From Cognatitamlana onchidii (GTDB taxonomy: Bacteria > Bacteroidota > Bacteroidia > Flavobacteriales > Flavobacteriaceae), in NCBI RefSeq assembly GCF_004804355.1, contig NZ_SRWZ01000001.1, forward strand, positions 744,001 through 808,000: a DNA stretch of 64,000 nucleotides. Direction: 5' to 3'. The position numbers were made by a program, and so were the translations under genes. Below the pieces are notes generated by a model, which made no database searches, was not told the DNA's origin, and was given only the letters and a program-made list of their open reading frames with translations. This document shows positions 36,254-45,235 of this stretch, piece by piece (position 1 is the stretch's first letter; each line of letters starts with the position of its first letter).

Positions 36254-37702
36254 ATGTCAAAATATACAGAAGATGATCTTCGGGAAGAACTGAAAACCAA
36301 AGAATACGAATACGGTTTTTATACAGATATTGAATCTGAAACTTTTCCCAATGGCCTAAATGAAGATATTGTAAGAGCCATTTCTAAAAAGAAAGAAGAA
36401 CCTGAATGGATGACCGAATGGCGTTTGGAAGCGTTTCGTGTTTGGCAAGACATGGAAGAACCAGAATGGGCCAATGTACGTTATGAGAAGCCCGATTTCC
36501 AGGGTATTTCTTACTACTCTGCACCTAACAGCAAACCTAAATATGATAGTTTAGATGAGGTTGACCCAGAATTATTGGCAACTTTTGAAAAGCTTGGTAT
36601 TTCCTTAGATGAGCAAAAAAAACTAGCTGGGGTTGCCATGGACGTTGTAGTCGATTCGGTTTCTGTGGCAACAACCTTTAAAAAGACCTTAGCTGAACAG
36701 GGTATCATATTTATGAGTATCTCTGAAGCTATTCAAGAACATCCCGAACTCGTTAAGAAATATATTGGTACCGTTGTTCCGCAAAAAGATAATTTTTATG
36801 CTGCGCTAAACTCCGCTGTTTTTAGTGATGGATCGTTTTGTTATATTCCTAAAGGGGTTAAATGTCCTATGGAACTTTCAACGTACTTTAGAATAAATCA
36901 AGCAGGAACAGGACAGTTTGAAAGAACGTTGGTAATTGCCGATGAAGGTAGTTATGTAAGTTACCTAGAAGGCTGTACCGCTCCAAGCCGCGATGAAAAC
37001 CAATTACATGCTGCCGTAGTAGAATTAATAGCGCTTGATGATGCTGAAATAAAGTACTCTACTGTTCAAAACTGGTTTCCTGGAAATGCCGAAGGTAAAG
37101 GAGGGGTATTTAATTTTGTAACCAAACGTGGTTTATGTGAAAAGAATGCTAAAATTTCTTGGACACAAGTTGAAACTGGGTCTGCTGTTACTTGGAAATA
37201 CCCATCTTGTGTTTTAAAAGGTGACCATTCAGTTGGCGAATTTTACTCGATTGCTGTAACCAATAACTACCAGCAAGCAGATACCGGTACAAAAATGATT
37301 CACCTTGGTAAAAACACCAAGTCTACCATCATATCAAAAGGAATATCTGCAGGAAAATCACAAAATAGTTATCGCGGTTTAGTTCAAATAAGCTCGAGGG
37401 CAGAGAACGCTAGAAATTTTTCGCAGTGTGATAGTTTATTAATGGGCAATGAATGTGGTGCACATACATTCCCATATATTGAAGCTAAAAATAAATCGGC
37501 TAAAATAGAACATGAAGCTACCACGAGTAAAATAGGTGAAGATCAAATTTTCTACTGTAACCAAAGGGGTATTGATACCGAAAAAGCAATTGCCCTAATC
37601 GTTAACGGTTTTAGTAAAGAAGTTTTAAACAAGCTGCCAATGGAATTTGCCGTGGAGGCCCAAAAGCTTCTTGAAATAAGTTTAGAAGGTAGTGTTGGTT
37701 AA
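36254..37702 (+). CDS. sufB: Fe-S cluster assembly protein SufB
   Basis: The 482-residue protein shows the SufB core: [39 protein letters not shown], the scaffold Cys region and [20 protein letters not shown]. SufB assembles nascent clusters with SufC and SufD, receiving sulfur from SufS/SufE. Length is standard. It is separated from sufC by a lipoprotein-like gene. Confidence 0.97.
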   Translation: MSKYTEDDLREELKTKEYEYGFYTDIESETFPNGLNEDIVRAISKKKEEPEWMTEWRLEAFRVWQDMEEPEWANVRYEKPDFQGISYYSAPNSKPKYDSLDEVDPELLATFEKLGISLDEQKKLAGVAMDVVVDSVSVATTFKKTLAEQGIIFMSISEAIQEHPELVKKYIGTVVPQKDNFYAALNSAVFSDGSFCYIPKGVKCPMELSTYFRINQAGTGQFERTLVIADEGSYVSYLEGCTAPSRDENQLHAAVVELIALDDAEIKYSTVQNWFPGNAEGKGGVFNFVTKRGLCEKNAKISWTQVETGSAVTWKYPSCVLKGDHSVGEFYSIAVTNNYQQADTGTKMIHLGKNTKSTIISKGISAGKSQNSYRGLVQISSRAENARNFSQCDSLLMGNECGAHTFPYIEAKNKSAKIEHEATTSKIGEDQIFYCNQRGIDTEKAIALIVNGFSKEVLNKLPMEFAVEAQKLLEISLEGSVG

Positions 37703-37716
37703 TTAATGAAAATATA

Positions 37717-38127
37717 ATGAGAAACGGCTTTTTTACATTATTGATAATTACAGCTTTACTAAGCTGTAAAAATGAAACTAAATCGGCTGATGCATCTGCA
37801 ATTGAAGCTGAAGTCTTAGACAATAAAAACAACACCTTAACCCTACTAAAAGGGGACTTTGTATTTTATAACGATGCGGCGGTATTACAAGCTAATAATG
37901 AGATATACGGTGTTTTTATCACCGAAAAAATGAAAGAGCTAAATAAACAGGCTGAAGCATTTAAAAATGCACCGACGGACATGGTTCAAGTAGAAATAAA
38001 AGGAAAAATCACAAATCAAAAGGATGATAAAATTCTTTGGGAGAATAAGCTGGAAATCGTTGAAATATTAAATGTAAAACCAATAGCGAACAAAGAAAAT
38101 AACGTTGTAAAACTAGGAGCAGAGTAG
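37717..38127 (+). CDS. Uncharacterised lipoprotein inside the suf operon
   Basis: The 136-residue protein begins [17 protein letters not shown], a lipobox ending at Cys17. The rest is a compact beta-rich segment ([50 protein letters not shown]) with no further Cys. No family is recognised. It sits 15 nt after sufB and 2 nt before sufC, so it is co-transcribed with the cluster-assembly genes. Similar lipoproteins are seen between sufB and sufC in flavobacteria by my recollection, but its function is unknown. Confidence 0.6.
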   Translation: MRNGFFTLLIITALLSCKNETKSADASAIEAEVLDNKNNTLTLLKGDFVFYNDAAVLQANNEIYGVFITEKMKELNKQAEAFKNAPTDMVQVEIKGKITNQKDDKILWENKLEIVEILNVKPIANKENNVVKLGAE

Positions 38128-38128
38128 T

Positions 38129-38881
38129 ATGTTAAAAATTAAAGATTTACACGCAAGTGTTGAGGATAAAAGCATTTTAAAAGGTATTAATCTAGAGGTA
38201 AAACCAGGAGAAGTTCATGCTATTATGGGACCTAATGGTTCTGGTAAAAGCACACTTTCATCAGTAATTGCTGGAAAGGAAGAGTATGAAGTTACCAAAG
38301 GTTCTATTGAATTTGATGGTGAAGATATTGATGAACTGGCGGCTGAAGAGCGGGCTCACAAAGGCATCTTTTTATCATTTCAGTATCCAGTAGAAATCCC
38401 AGGTGTATCTGTTACTAACTTTATGAAAACTGCGATAAACGAATCAAGAAAAGCCAAAGGTTTAGAAGAAATGCCAGCTAAAGATATGCTTAAGCTTATT
38501 CGTGAAAAATCTGAACTCTTAGAAATAGATCGTAAGTTTTTATCGCGTTCTTTAAACGAGGGTTTCTCTGGTGGTGAGAAAAAAAGAAATGAGATCTTTC
38601 AAATGGCTATGCTGGAACCAAAATTAGCAATCCTTGATGAAACAGATTCTGGTTTAGATATTGACGCCCTTCGTATTGTAGCCAACGGAGTTAATAAATT
38701 AAAAAGTCAAGATAATGCGGTAGTTGTAATTACACACTACCAGCGTTTACTAGACTATATTGTACCTGATTATGTTCATGTTTTACATAATGGTAAAATT
38801 GTTAAATCTGGAACCAAAGAACTAGCACACGAGCTTGAAGAAAAAGGTTACGACTGGATTAAAGAAGAAGTAAACGCCTAA
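38129..38881 (+). CDS. sufC: Fe-S assembly ATPase SufC
   Basis: The 250-residue ABC ATPase has Walker [10 protein letters not shown] (about 34-42), the SufC-specific signature [15 protein letters not shown] (about 143-157), Walker [13 protein letters not shown] and the switch His in ITHYQRLL. It powers the SufBCD scaffold. It starts 2 nt after the preceding lipoprotein gene and precedes sufD. Confidence 0.97.
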   Translation: MLKIKDLHASVEDKSILKGINLEVKPGEVHAIMGPNGSGKSTLSSVIAGKEEYEVTKGSIEFDGEDIDELAAEERAHKGIFLSFQYPVEIPGVSVTNFMKTAINESRKAKGLEEMPAKDMLKLIREKSELLEIDRKFLSRSLNEGFSGGEKKRNEIFQMAMLEPKLAILDETDSGLDIDALRIVANGVNKLKSQDNAVVVITHYQRLLDYIVPDYVHVLHNGKIVKSGTKELAHELEEKGYDWIKEEVNA

Positions 38882-38993
38882 CCCTGTTATTCCTTAAATT
38901 GTTAAGATTTAACGGCGCGGTACGAAAAAAGTTATTATAGTAAACAGTCCGATTGGTGTACGTTACTAATATTAAGACTGAAAACTGAAACCC

Positions 38994-40307
38994 ATGGATT
39001 TAAAAGACAAATTAGTATCCTCCTTTTTAGCATTTGAAAACAAAGTTGATGTAGATAGCTACGTGCATGATGTAAGAACAGATGCTATCAAAGTTTTTGA
39101 AGAAAAAGGATTTCCTTCTAAAAAAGAAGAAGCTTGGAAATACACCTCTTTAAACAAAATCTTAAAAGAAGATTATAGTGTTTTTCCAAAGCAGGAAAAT
39201 GCCTTAGAATACAAAGATGTAAAGAAGTACTTTATTCATGATATAGATACTTATAAAATCATTTTTATTGATGGTAAGTATTCGTCTCACCTCTCTGAGA
39301 CCACACATGATGGTATTGATGTTTGCTTAATGTCTGCAGCATTAACCAAACCAAAATACCGCTTGATTATTGAAAATTATTTTAACAAAGCAGCTACTAA
39401 AGAAAGTTTAGCATCACTAAACACAGCATTTTCAAGTGAGGGTGCCTATATTCACATTCCTAAAAACAAAATCGCAGATAAACCCATTCAAATTCTGCAT
39501 TTTTCAACAGGTAACGAATCGGCTACTTTATTACAACCACGTAATTTAATTGTTGCCGAAGAAAATAGCCATGTTCAAATAATTGAACGCCACCAGAACC
39601 TAACAGACAACCCTGTTTTAACCAATAGTGTAACAGAAATATTTGCTAAGAAACGTGCCATCGTAGATTATTATAAAATTCAAAACGATACAGCAAAGGC
39701 ATCTTTAATAGATAACACCTTCATCAAACAGCAGAGAGAAAGTGTAGCATCTGTGCATACATTTGCTTTTGGAGGAAAACTTACTAGAAACAATCTTAAT
39801 TTTTACCAAGAAGGCGAACGCATAGACTCCATTTTAAAAGGAGTAACCATTTTAGGCGATAAGGAGCATGTAGACCACAATACGCTTGTGCATCACATTG
39901 AACCCAACTGCGAAAGTCATCAAGACTATAAAGGTGTTTTTGGCGATAATGCTACTGGTGTATTTAATGGTAAGATTATTGTTGAAAAAGAAGCTCAAAA
40001 AACCAATGCCTTCCAGTCTAATAACAACATTCTTATTAGTGATAAAGCATCGATAAACACAAAACCTCAACTTGAAATATTTGCAGACGACGTAAAATGT
40101 TCGCATGGTTGTACTATTGGTCAACTAGATGAAAGCGCACTATTTTATATGCAATCTCGTGGTATCCCTAAAAAAGAAGCTAAAGCCTTATTAATGTATG
40201 CTTTTTGCAATAATGTATTAAGTTCTGTGAAAATACCTGAGGTTAAGTACCGTATCAATAAAATTATTGCAAACAAATTAGGGGTAGACATAGGGTTTAA
40301 CCTTTAA
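38994..40307 (+). CDS. sufD: Fe-S cluster assembly protein SufD
   Basis: The 437-residue SufD has the beta-helical core shared with SufB: RNLIVAEENSHVQIIERHQN, YQEGERIDSILKGVTILGDK, the conserved DHNTLVHHIEPNCESHQDYK, and the C-terminal SHGCTIGQLDESALFYMQSR with KCSHGCT. It partners SufB in the scaffold. A 112-nt gap precedes it and holds no gene. A structured repeat follows in the gap to sufS. Confidence 0.95.
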   Translation: MDLKDKLVSSFLAFENKVDVDSYVHDVRTDAIKVFEEKGFPSKKEEAWKYTSLNKILKEDYSVFPKQENALEYKDVKKYFIHDIDTYKIIFIDGKYSSHLSETTHDGIDVCLMSAALTKPKYRLIIENYFNKAATKESLASLNTAFSSEGAYIHIPKNKIADKPIQILHFSTGNESATLLQPRNLIVAEENSHVQIIERHQNLTDNPVLTNSVTEIFAKKRAIVDYYKIQNDTAKASLIDNTFIKQQRESVASVHTFAFGGKLTRNNLNFYQEGERIDSILKGVTILGDKEHVDHNTLVHHIEPNCESHQDYKGVFGDNATGVFNGKIIVEKEAQKTNAFQSNNNILISDKASINTKPQLEIFADDVKCSHGCTIGQLDESALFYMQSRGIPKKEAKALLMYAFCNNVLSSVKIPEVKYRINKIIANKLGVDIGFNL

Positions 40308-40316
40308 TAGTATTTT

Positions 40317-40435
40317 GGAGCCATTTCCCGCTATCCGCTGTATCTTTTTGAAGCTTCGCTTCGGTATCTACAAACAAAATTTTATTTTGTTCTTGATAAC
40401 CTCAAAAAAGGATACCGCTTCTATCGGGGCTAGAC
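40317..40435 (+). repeat. Structured intergenic element between sufD and sufS
   Basis: This noncoding stretch starts with GGAGCCATTTCCCGCTATCC and ends with GATACCGCTTCTATCGGGGC. The ends are partly complementary (AGCC with GGCT, and the CCCG/CGGG and GATAG-type blocks). Inside are two perfect hairpins: GAAGC-TTC-GCTTC (40350-40362) and AACAAAAT-TTT-ATTTTGTT (40373-40391). It resembles a dispersed palindromic element I recall seeing in many Flavobacteriaceae genomes, so it is probably a REP-like repeat. Only one copy is visible here. Confidence 0.55.
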
Positions 40436-40445
40436 ATAATAAACT

Positions 40446-41660
40446 ATGCGCAACGTACAAGACATAAGAAAAGACTTCCCCATTCTTTCTCGTAAAGTCA
40501 ACGGGAAACCACTAGTGTATTTTGACAATGCAGCAACATCACAAACCCCACAACAGGTTATTGATGCTATAGTGGATTATTATTCTAATTACAATGCTAA
40601 CATTCACAGAGGCGTTCACACCTTAAGTCAAGAGGCTACCGATTTATATGAACAAGCGCGATTAAAAATTCAACAACACTTTAATGCCAAGTTTTCGCAT
40701 GAAATTATTTTTACCTCCGGTACAACGCATGGTATTAATTTGGTAGCAAACGGGTTTTCAGCATTACTTAAAAAAGGGGACGATATCGTTGTTTCCGCTT
40801 TAGAACATCATTCAAATATTGTACCTTGGCAAATGCTCTGTGAGCGTACAGGAGCTAACCTTAAGGTAATTCCTATGAACGCGCACGGGGAATTACTTCT
40901 GGATGCGTATGCAGATTTACTCTCTAAACACACCAAACTTGTTTTTGTTAATCATATTTCAAATGCTTTAGGCACCATAAATCCTATTAAGCATATTATC
41001 GAAAAAGCACATGAGGTAGGAGCTGCCGTTCTAATAGATGGCGCACAATCAAGTCCTCATATTAAGCCCGATGTTCAAGATTTGGACGTCGACTTTTACG
41101 TAGTCTCTGCACATAAAATGTGTGGCCCTACAGGTGTTGGCATGTTATACGGCAAAGAAGCTTGGTTAAAAAAACTACCGCCGTATCAAGGTGGTGGCGA
41201 AATGATTGCCGAGGTAACTTTTGAAAAAACAACCTACGCCGATTTACCCCATAAGTTTGAGGCTGGAACTCCAAACATAGCAGGTGGCATTGCTTTTGGT
41301 ACTGCTATCGATTATATGAATACTATTGGGTTTCAAAATATTGCCAAGTATGAACATGACCTTTTAGAATATGCAACCGAAAAACTACTACAAATAAAGG
41401 GTTTAAAAATATACGGCACAGCAAAACATAAAACATCTGTAATCTCCTTTAATTTAGACGGCATACACCCTTATGATGTTGGCACTATTTTAGATAAACT
41501 AGGTATTGCGGTAAGAACAGGTCACCATTGCGCTCAACCTATCATGGACTTTTATAACATCCCAGGGACTGTTAGAGCCTCCTTTGCATTTTACAATACC
41601 AAATCAGAAATTGATGCCTTGGTTGAGGGGGTTAAAAAAGCCAAAATGATGTTATCATGA
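40446..41660 (+). CDS. sufS: Cysteine desulfurase SufS
   Basis: The 404-residue PLP enzyme has the group II desulfurase features: FDNAATSQTPQQVIDAIV, ALEHHSNIVPWQ, the PLP-binding Lys in VSAHKMCGPTGVG, and the catalytic Cys in RTGHHCAQPIMDF. It transfers sulfur from cysteine to SufE. It belongs to the suf operon, after a gap holding a repeat. Confidence 0.95.
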   Translation: MRNVQDIRKDFPILSRKVNGKPLVYFDNAATSQTPQQVIDAIVDYYSNYNANIHRGVHTLSQEATDLYEQARLKIQQHFNAKFSHEIIFTSGTTHGINLVANGFSALLKKGDDIVVSALEHHSNIVPWQMLCERTGANLKVIPMNAHGELLLDAYADLLSKHTKLVFVNHISNALGTINPIKHIIEKAHEVGAAVLIDGAQSSPHIKPDVQDLDVDFYVVSAHKMCGPTGVGMLYGKEAWLKKLPPYQGGGEMIAEVTFEKTTYADLPHKFEAGTPNIAGGIAFGTAIDYMNTIGFQNIAKYEHDLLEYATEKLLQIKGLKIYGTAKHKTSVISFNLDGIHPYDVGTILDKLGIAVRTGHHCAQPIMDFYNIPGTVRASFAFYNTKSEIDALVEGVKKAKMMLS

Positions 41661-41703
41661 TTTTGGTGTTGTTTTTGTATGTATCATAAAAACATCATTC
41701 AAA

Positions 41704-42183
41704 ATGAAAACGCTGTACCTTTTTCTTATTAGCCTTTTAGCCATACAATCTTGCGGATGCCATAATAAAACGAATGTAGGAGAAAGTGAAACTACGGCAT
41801 CAAACTATTTACCACCCACTCAAAAAGAGCATGTTATTATTGAATATACGGCGTCCACAAGGGGGTTTTATCAAAAAATACGCCTCGCTAACAGCAACCT
41901 ATCATTCAGCAAAAAAAGAGGCAAAAATGGCACGTATCATCGCATTTCAAAAAACGACTGGCAGCACATACTAAAAATACTTGGGGTTGTAAATCTAGAT
42001 AGCATTTCCAAACTAATACCGCCCAGTAAAGATTTTCAATTTGATGGAGCACCATTAGCCAGAATCGATATTACCAAAAACACCCAAACGTATAATTCCG
42101 TGGCTTTCGATCATGGAAACCCACCACCAGAATTAAAGGAATTGGTTGAAGTGTTATTATCCGTTTCTGAAAAGATTGAATAG
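41704..42183 (+). CDS. Uncharacterised lipoprotein
   Basis: The 159-residue protein starts MKTLYLFLISLLAIQSCGC, a lipobox at Cys17 followed by a second Cys at 19. After a spacer it carries EHVIIEYTASTRGFYQKIRL and FDHGNPPPELKELVEVLL. The sequence looks like a single folded periplasmic domain of unknown family. It lies between sufS and sufE; sufE has its own promoter inside the end of this gene, so the unit may break here. Confidence 0.55.
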   Translation: MKTLYLFLISLLAIQSCGCHNKTNVGESETTASNYLPPTQKEHVIIEYTASTRGFYQKIRLANSNLSFSKKRGKNGTYHRISKNDWQHILKILGVVNLDSISKLIPPSKDFQFDGAPLARIDITKNTQTYNSVAFDHGNPPPELKELVEVLLSVSEKIE

Positions 42184-42206
42184 CAACTTTTGTTGTTGTA
42201 TTTTTG
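42176..42206 (+). promoter_or_regulatory. Promoter of sufE
   Basis: TTG (42176-42178), a 20-nt spacer and TATTTTTG (42199-42206) match the Bacteroidota consensus. The -33 box lies in the last codons of the preceding gene. The predicted leader to the GTG start is about 5-10 nt. Confidence 0.6.
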
Positions 42207-42217
42207 CATAAAAATTT

Positions 42218-42646
42218 GTGATCGTGAGTATTGAAGATATCCAAAATGAAATAATCGACGAATTCTCAATGTTTGAGGACTGGGAAGAGCGTTACCAATA
42301 TATGATTGATTTAGGGAAAGATTTACCCTTAATTGACGACCAATATAAAACAGACAGTAACATTATAAAAGGGTGTCAAAGCAAAGTATGGGTACATGCA
42401 GAAATGGAAGACGACAAGATTGTATTTACTGCAGATAGTGATGCCATTATTACTAAAGGCATTATTGCTATCCTAATACGGACGTTTTCTAATCAACATC
42501 CCAAAGACATTATAAATGCCGAAACCGATTTTATTGATAAAATAGGCTTAAAAGAGCATTTATCACCAACACGAGCCAATGGTTTGGTAAGTATGGTAAA
42601 ACAACTAAAAATGTATGCTATTGCGTACCAAACACAATTGAATTAA
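42218..42646 (+). CDS. sufE: SufE-family sulfur acceptor
   Basis: The 142-residue protein has the catalytic Cys in NIIKGCQSKVWVHAEM (about residue 52) and the helical SufE fold. SufE accepts persulfide sulfur from SufS and delivers it to SufB. The start codon is a GTG at 42218; a second GTG at 42224 would remove two residues. It is followed within 2 nt by sufT. Confidence 0.92.
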   Translation: MIVSIEDIQNEIIDEFSMFEDWEERYQYMIDLGKDLPLIDDQYKTDSNIIKGCQSKVWVHAEMEDDKIVFTADSDAIITKGIIAILIRTFSNQHPKDIINAETDFIDKIGLKEHLSPTRANGLVSMVKQLKMYAIAYQTQLN

Positions 42647-42647
42647 A

Positions 42648-42971
42648 ATGAGCGAGTATATAAATACAACAGATTTAGGAGAAAAAATTGTAAATGTTTT
42701 AAAAACCATTTATGATCCTGAAATTCCTGTAGACATCTATGAATTAGGGCTAATTTATGACGTTTTTGTAAATGAAGATTCTGATGTCAAGATTTTAATG
42801 ACCCTTACCACTCCAAACTGTCCAGTAGCAGAGACATTGCCACTGGAGGTTGAGGAAAAAGTTAAATCTTTAGATGAAGTAAAAGATGCCGAGGTAGAAA
42901 TAACGTTTGATCCGCCATGGTCTCAAGAGCTTATGAGTGAAGAAGCCAAACTCGAATTAGGCATGCTCTAA
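42648..42971 (+). CDS. sufT: SUF-associated MIP18/DUF59 protein
   Basis: The 107-residue protein carries the DUF59 core: DPEIPVDIYELGLIYDVFV (about 23-41), then LTTPNCPVAETLP with a conserved Cys, and VEITFDPPWSQELMSEEAKL. The family helps mature Fe-S proteins. Its stop-to-start distance from sufE is 2 nt, so they are co-transcribed. Confidence 0.92.
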   Translation: MSEYINTTDLGEKIVNVLKTIYDPEIPVDIYELGLIYDVFVNEDSDVKILMTLTTPNCPVAETLPLEVEEKVKSLDEVKDAEVEITFDPPWSQELMSEEAKLELGML

Positions 42972-43010
42972 CCAACCATTCCTTCATTATTCAATTAGTT
43001 CACCAGAATT

Positions 43011-43580
43011 ATGAAAGGCGACTATTACAAGACAGAGGCATCTGTAAAAGCTTATATAGAGCTGGCAAAAAACGTTAATGGAGGGACGCTCATTGAACTT
43101 TTAAAAGACTACTTGCCTTTAGACTCAAAAGTGCTTGAAATTGGTTCAGGACCAGGAACCGATTGGAGAATTTTAAACACCTATTTTCAAGTTATTGGCT
43201 CTGATAACTCAGATGAATTTATTAACCATCTAAAGACTCAAAATGTAAACGGTGAGTTCTTGAATTTAGATGCCACTACTTTAACTATTAAGGATAGATT
43301 TGATGGTATTTATTCTAATAAAGTCTTACATCATTTAACTAATGACCAATTGTCTCAATCTATTAAAAGACAATGTCAAATTTTAAATGACTCAGGAATA
43401 ATATGTCACTCCTTTTGGAAAGGTGAAGACTCCGAGATTTTTAAAGGTCTATTTGTTAACTACCACGATAAACCTGATTTAGTGAGCTTTTACAAAGACT
43501 CTTTTAACATTCTTTATTTAGAATATTATGAAGAATTTGAAACAGATGACTCAATTTTATTAATTGCAAAGAAAAAATAA
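43011..43580 (+). CDS. Class I SAM-dependent methyltransferase
   Basis: The 189-residue protein has motif I in KVLEIGSGPGTDWRIL (about 42-57), an acidic loop SDNSDE, and the motif VLHHLTNDQ. It is a small-molecule or protein methyltransferase of the UbiE/Coq5-like fold with an undefined substrate. It lies between sufT and the DUF2480 gene, two genes more usually adjacent in flavobacteria, so it may be a later insertion. The downstream coding frame starts 1 nt after its stop. Confidence 0.75.
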   Translation: MKGDYYKTEASVKAYIELAKNVNGGTLIELLKDYLPLDSKVLEIGSGPGTDWRILNTYFQVIGSDNSDEFINHLKTQNVNGEFLNLDATTLTIKDRFDGIYSNKVLHHLTNDQLSQSIKRQCQILNDSGIICHSFWKGEDSEIFKGLFVNYHDKPDLVSFYKDSFNILYLEYYEEFETDDSILLIAKKK

Positions 43581-43581
43581 C

Positions 43582-44088
43582 ATGGCAGACGACATTATAA
43601 ATAGAGTAGCCAATAGTAAGCTGGTTACCATCGACTTAGAAGATTACTACCCAGAAGGAAACCGTATTCTGTTTGACATAAAAGACTGGTTGTTTGAAGG
43701 TCTTATTTTGCGTGAAAAAGACTTTCGAGAGAAAGCTAAGGGGCATAACTGGAGTCAATACCAAAACCATTATGTCGCATTAACTTGTAGTACAGATGCC
43801 ATAATTCCTGGTTGGGCCTATATGCTTTTAACTGTTTATTTGGAACCCTATGCAAAACAGATTACAATAGGAAACCTGAAACAGTTGGAAACATCAATAT
43901 ATCAAGATATCATAAACAATCTTGATATTTCTATATTCCAAGATAAACCTATTATAATTAAAGGTTGTTCAAACAAACCAGTCCCAGACAATGCTTATAT
44001 AATGCTTACCAAAAAATTAAAACCTGTTGCTAAATCCCTTATGTATGGCGAAGCTTGCTCTTCTGTTCCTCTTTACAAAAACAAATAA
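43582..44088 (+). CDS. DUF2480 family protein
   Basis: I use the ATG at 43582 (MADDIINRVANSKLVTIDLE), not the TTG at 43564. The 168-residue protein matches DUF2480, a Bacteroidota family: YYPEGNRILFDIKDWLFEGL, LREKDFREKAKGHNWSQYQ and YGEACSSVPLYK. It contains conserved Cys residues near the end (two of which, in KGCSNKPVP and GEACSSVPL, are candidates for metal or cluster binding). Its regular link with suf genes suggests a role in Fe-S metabolism, but this is unproven. Confidence 0.8.
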   Translation: MADDIINRVANSKLVTIDLEDYYPEGNRILFDIKDWLFEGLILREKDFREKAKGHNWSQYQNHYVALTCSTDAIIPGWAYMLLTVYLEPYAKQITIGNLKQLETSIYQDIINNLDISIFQDKPIIIKGCSNKPVPDNAYIMLTKKLKPVAKSLMYGEACSSVPLYKNK

Positions 44089-44184
44089 ACACACCTAACT
44101 TTTTGTGACTTGAGAGTGATTTTTGAATCTCATTAAAAATTTGGAGTTTTGTTGATGGATTATTCTTTCAACTGAAAATTAACT

Positions 44185-44192
44185 TATCTTTG
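44185..44192 (+). promoter_or_regulatory. Probable -7 box of the DUF3078 gene
   Basis: TATCTTTG matches the consensus and lies 27 nt before the ATG at 44219. The -33 element is not clear. Confidence 0.45.
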
Positions 44193-44218
44193 AACGCATT
44201 TTATTAAAAATCATAAAA

Positions 44219-45157
44219 ATGAAAAAAACGCTATTAATCATTACATTATTCATTGGAGCAGTTTCAATGAATGCACAAACTAAGGAAGAATTAAAGGCTC
44301 TAAAGGCTGAAAAAGAAGCCGAAGCAAAAGCTTTAACAAAAGAAGCCGAAGATCTTCAATCTCAAATTGACAAATTCCCAGGCTGGAAATTTGGTGCTTT
44401 TGGTACTATTGGAGCTAGCTTATCTGAATTTAACAATTGGTATGCCCAAGGAACACCAAACAACTCCTCAGGGAATATTAATATTACTGCTAACCCATAT
44501 GCTAAATTAGACCGTGAAAAATATTTTTGGTATAGTAAAGCAAATATCAATCTTAGTTGGGTAAAATTCGATGATAAAGACGACCCAACCGATGATGATA
44601 GCTTTAAGGAAGCCAATGATGTGTTTAGCCTTACCTCCCTTTATGGATATAAATTAAGTGAAAAAATTGCCATTTCTACCTTAGGAGAATACCGCTCAAC
44701 CTTAATTAACAATTTCAACGACCCAGGATATTTAGATTTAGGTGTTGGTATTACATGGACACCTGTTGAAAACCTTGTTGTAGTTGTTCACCCAATAAAC
44801 TACAACTTTGTGTTTGCAGAAAACGATGCCATTTTTGAATCCTCTTTTGGTGCTAAAGTAGTTGCAAACTATGCACGCAAATTTGGTAATTTTGAATTAA
44901 GCTCTAACCTGTCATCATTTATAAGTTATCAAAATTCTAATTTATCAAACTGGACTTGGATTAACTCCTTTAGTTATACCGTATGGAAAGGTATTGGTTT
45001 AGGCTTTGATTTTGGTCTAAGGGACAGTAAACAGGAAGCTGTTAATTTTGCCTTAGGCAATTGGGATCCTGATGGAACAGATCCTATGCCTTCATTTGAA
45101 AACGTGGATAACAAATTACAAGTTTATACTACTTTTGGCCTTAGTTATAAATTCTAA
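44219..45157 (+). CDS. DUF3078 outer-membrane protein
   Basis: The 312-residue protein has a signal peptide (about 1-19), a charged coiled segment (KALKAEKEAEAKALTKEAED), then FGAFGTIGASLSEFNNWYAQ and alternating strands of a 10-12 stranded barrel ending in LSYKF, as outer-membrane barrels do. The family is specific to Bacteroidota and of unknown function. It converges on the PBP1A gene, with a shared terminator. Confidence 0.82.
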   Translation: MKKTLLIITLFIGAVSMNAQTKEELKALKAEKEAEAKALTKEAEDLQSQIDKFPGWKFGAFGTIGASLSEFNNWYAQGTPNNSSGNINITANPYAKLDREKYFWYSKANINLSWVKFDDKDDPTDDDSFKEANDVFSLTSLYGYKLSEKIAISTLGEYRSTLINNFNDPGYLDLGVGITWTPVENLVVVVHPINYNFVFAENDAIFESSFGAKVVANYARKFGNFELSSNLSSFISYQNSNLSNWTWINSFSYTVWKGIGLGFDFGLRDSKQEAVNFALGNWDPDGTDPMPSFENVDNKLQVYTTFGLSYKF

Positions 45158-45183
45158 GCTAACACTTTACAGATCCAAAAAAC

Positions 45184-45219
45184 AAAAAGTACTTCTTTAC
45201 AAGAAGTACTTTTTGTTTT
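45184..45219. terminator. Bidirectional terminator between DUF3078 and PBP1A genes
   Basis: AAAAAGTACTTCTT and AAGAAGTACTTTTT form a perfect 14-bp stem with a 3-nt loop; T runs flank both sides, so it can serve both convergent genes. Confidence 0.88.
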
Positions 45220-45235
45220 TAACCGCATCCTTATC

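Noticed and set aside
38882-38993. Hidden gene or regulator between sufC and sufD
   Set aside because: The 112 nt contain no frame and no clear promoter or hairpin.
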